This document shows positions 5,160-5,746 of a DNA stretch of 5,746 nt, in pieces. The stretch spans positions 1 to 5,746 of the forward strand of contig SMXR01000061.1 of the NCBI GenBank assembly GCA_004356215.1. The letters are read 5' to 3'. The position numbers and the translations under genes are program-made. A model generated the notes under the pieces. The model saw nothing but the letters and a program-made list of their open reading frames with translations. It was not told where the DNA came from and did no database searches. The number at the start of each line of letters is the position of its first letter. Positions within the stretch are counted from its first letter, which is position 1. Origin of the DNA: Alphaproteobacteria bacterium. GTDB lineage: Bacteria > Pseudomonadota > Alphaproteobacteria > Sphingomonadales > SMXR01.

Positions 5160-5746
5160 ATGAAGCAATACCTGGATTTATTAAAATACATTCGCACCGA
5201 GGGGGCCTTCAAGGAAGACCGCACCGGCACCGGCACCTATGCCATCTTCGGGTACCAGATGCGCTTTGACCTTGGCGATGGTTTTCCGCTTTTAACAACC
5301 AAGAAACTTCATTTGAAATCGATTATTTATGAGCTTTTATGGCTGCTTCGGGGTGACACCAATATCAAGTACCTGACCGATCACGGGGTGCGAATATGGG
5401 ACGAATGGGCGGATAAGGATGGTGAACTGGGCCCGGTTTATGGCGCCCAGTGGCGCGCCTGGCTGGCCGCCGATGGCCGCAAGATTGACCAGGTGTCAAA
5501 CCTGGTTCAAAGTATCAAGGAGGACCCAACCTCACGGCGGCATATTTTGTCGGCCTGGAACGTCGGTGAAATTGAAAAGATGGCCTTGCCGCCCTGTCAC
5601 AACATGTTCCAGTTTTTTGTCTCGGAGGGCAGGCTTTCGTGTCAGCTTTACCAACGCTCGGCCGATGTCTTCCTGGGGGTACCCTTTAACATTGCCTCTT
5701 ATGCGCTTCTGACCCAGATGATGGCCCAGGCGACGGGCTATGCGCC
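5160..5746 (+). CDS. thyA: Thymidylate synthase, N-terminal 195 residues (3' end outside window)
   Basis: ThyA methylates dUMP to dTMP using 5,10-methylenetetrahydrofolate, which it turns into dihydrofolate. The frame is open from the ATG at 5160 to the right edge. The sequence aligns without gaps to E. coli ThyA (264 residues, from memory): R21 in DRTGTGT, E58 and W80, the GPVYGAQWRAW block (91-101), R126-R127, the catalytic C146 in PPCHNMFQF, and SCQLYQRSADVFLGVPFNIA (160-179) with R166, D169 and N177. About 69 C-terminal residues, including the folate-binding end, are missing from the window. A GTGGA sequence 7 bases before the ATG is the probable ribosome site. It is transcribed away from the HAD gene. 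Identification is essentially certain; intactness past the edge is unknown. Confidence 0.97.
   Translation, partial: MKQYLDLLKYIRTEGAFKEDRTGTGTYAIFGYQMRFDLGDGFPLLTTKKLHLKSIIYELLWLLRGDTNIKYLTDHGVRIWDEWADKDGELGPVYGAQWRAWLAADGRKIDQVSNLVQSIKEDPTSRRHILSAWNVGEIEKMALPPCHNMFQFFVSEGRLSCQLYQRSADVFLGVPFNIASYALLTQMMAQATGYA

Noticed and set aside
1..5746. CRISPR array, insertion sequence, integrase site or tRNA gene
   Set aside because: No regular repeat-spacer pattern, transposase frame, terminal inverted repeats or tRNA cloverleaf seen; the only tRNA-like structure is that of the tmRNA.

Overview
The window comes from an alphaproteobacterium with mid GC content. The best evidence is a circularly permuted two-piece tmRNA gene, with the acceptor piece upstream of the tag-coding piece. 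An alpha-type SspB, an RHH_4-family ribbon-helix-helix protein and the gene order agree with this. I would guess a Rhodospirillales-like or related marine or soil lineage, but the genus cannot be fixed from this sequence.

Layout. Positions 2-1381 (+) hold the C-terminal part of an AsmA-family envelope protein, cut by the left edge. Four bases later a long minus-strand block begins, listed here in its own 5'->3' order: a HAD-superfamily hydrolase (5092-4325), the tmRNA gene ssrA (about 4230-3896), sspB (3794-3291), a class II fumarase (3208-1616) and a small ribbon-helix-helix protein (1616-1386). thyA (5160 onward, +) diverges from the HAD gene and is cut by the right edge. The 530-base stretch without a protein gene (3795-4324) is mostly the tmRNA plus its control region and the sspB promoter.

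How the genes work together. ssrA and sspB form a small protein quality-control unit. tmRNA rescues stalled ribosomes and adds a degradation tag (read here as ANDNEALAVAA), and SspB is the adaptor that hands tagged proteins to ClpXP. Fumarase is a TCA-cycle enzyme and thymidylate synthase makes dTMP; neither is obviously linked to the tag system.

The most unusual item is the fumarase. It has complete canonical FumC sequence and catalytic residues, but carries about 66 extra N-terminal residues that read as a full Cro/YdaS-like helix-turn-helix domain, in frame and starting at the natural ATG. Ten bases upstream of that ATG is a TACTG-N10-CAGTA inverted repeat in promoter position, with a third half-site 31 bp further up. 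I infer an autoregulatory DNA-binding fumarase. A second DNA-binding protein (RHH) is coupled to its stop codon. Other points of note are two 27-bp imperfect direct repeats at 30-bp period directly upstream of ssrA, and a probable pseudoknot at the 3' end of the tmRNA coding piece.
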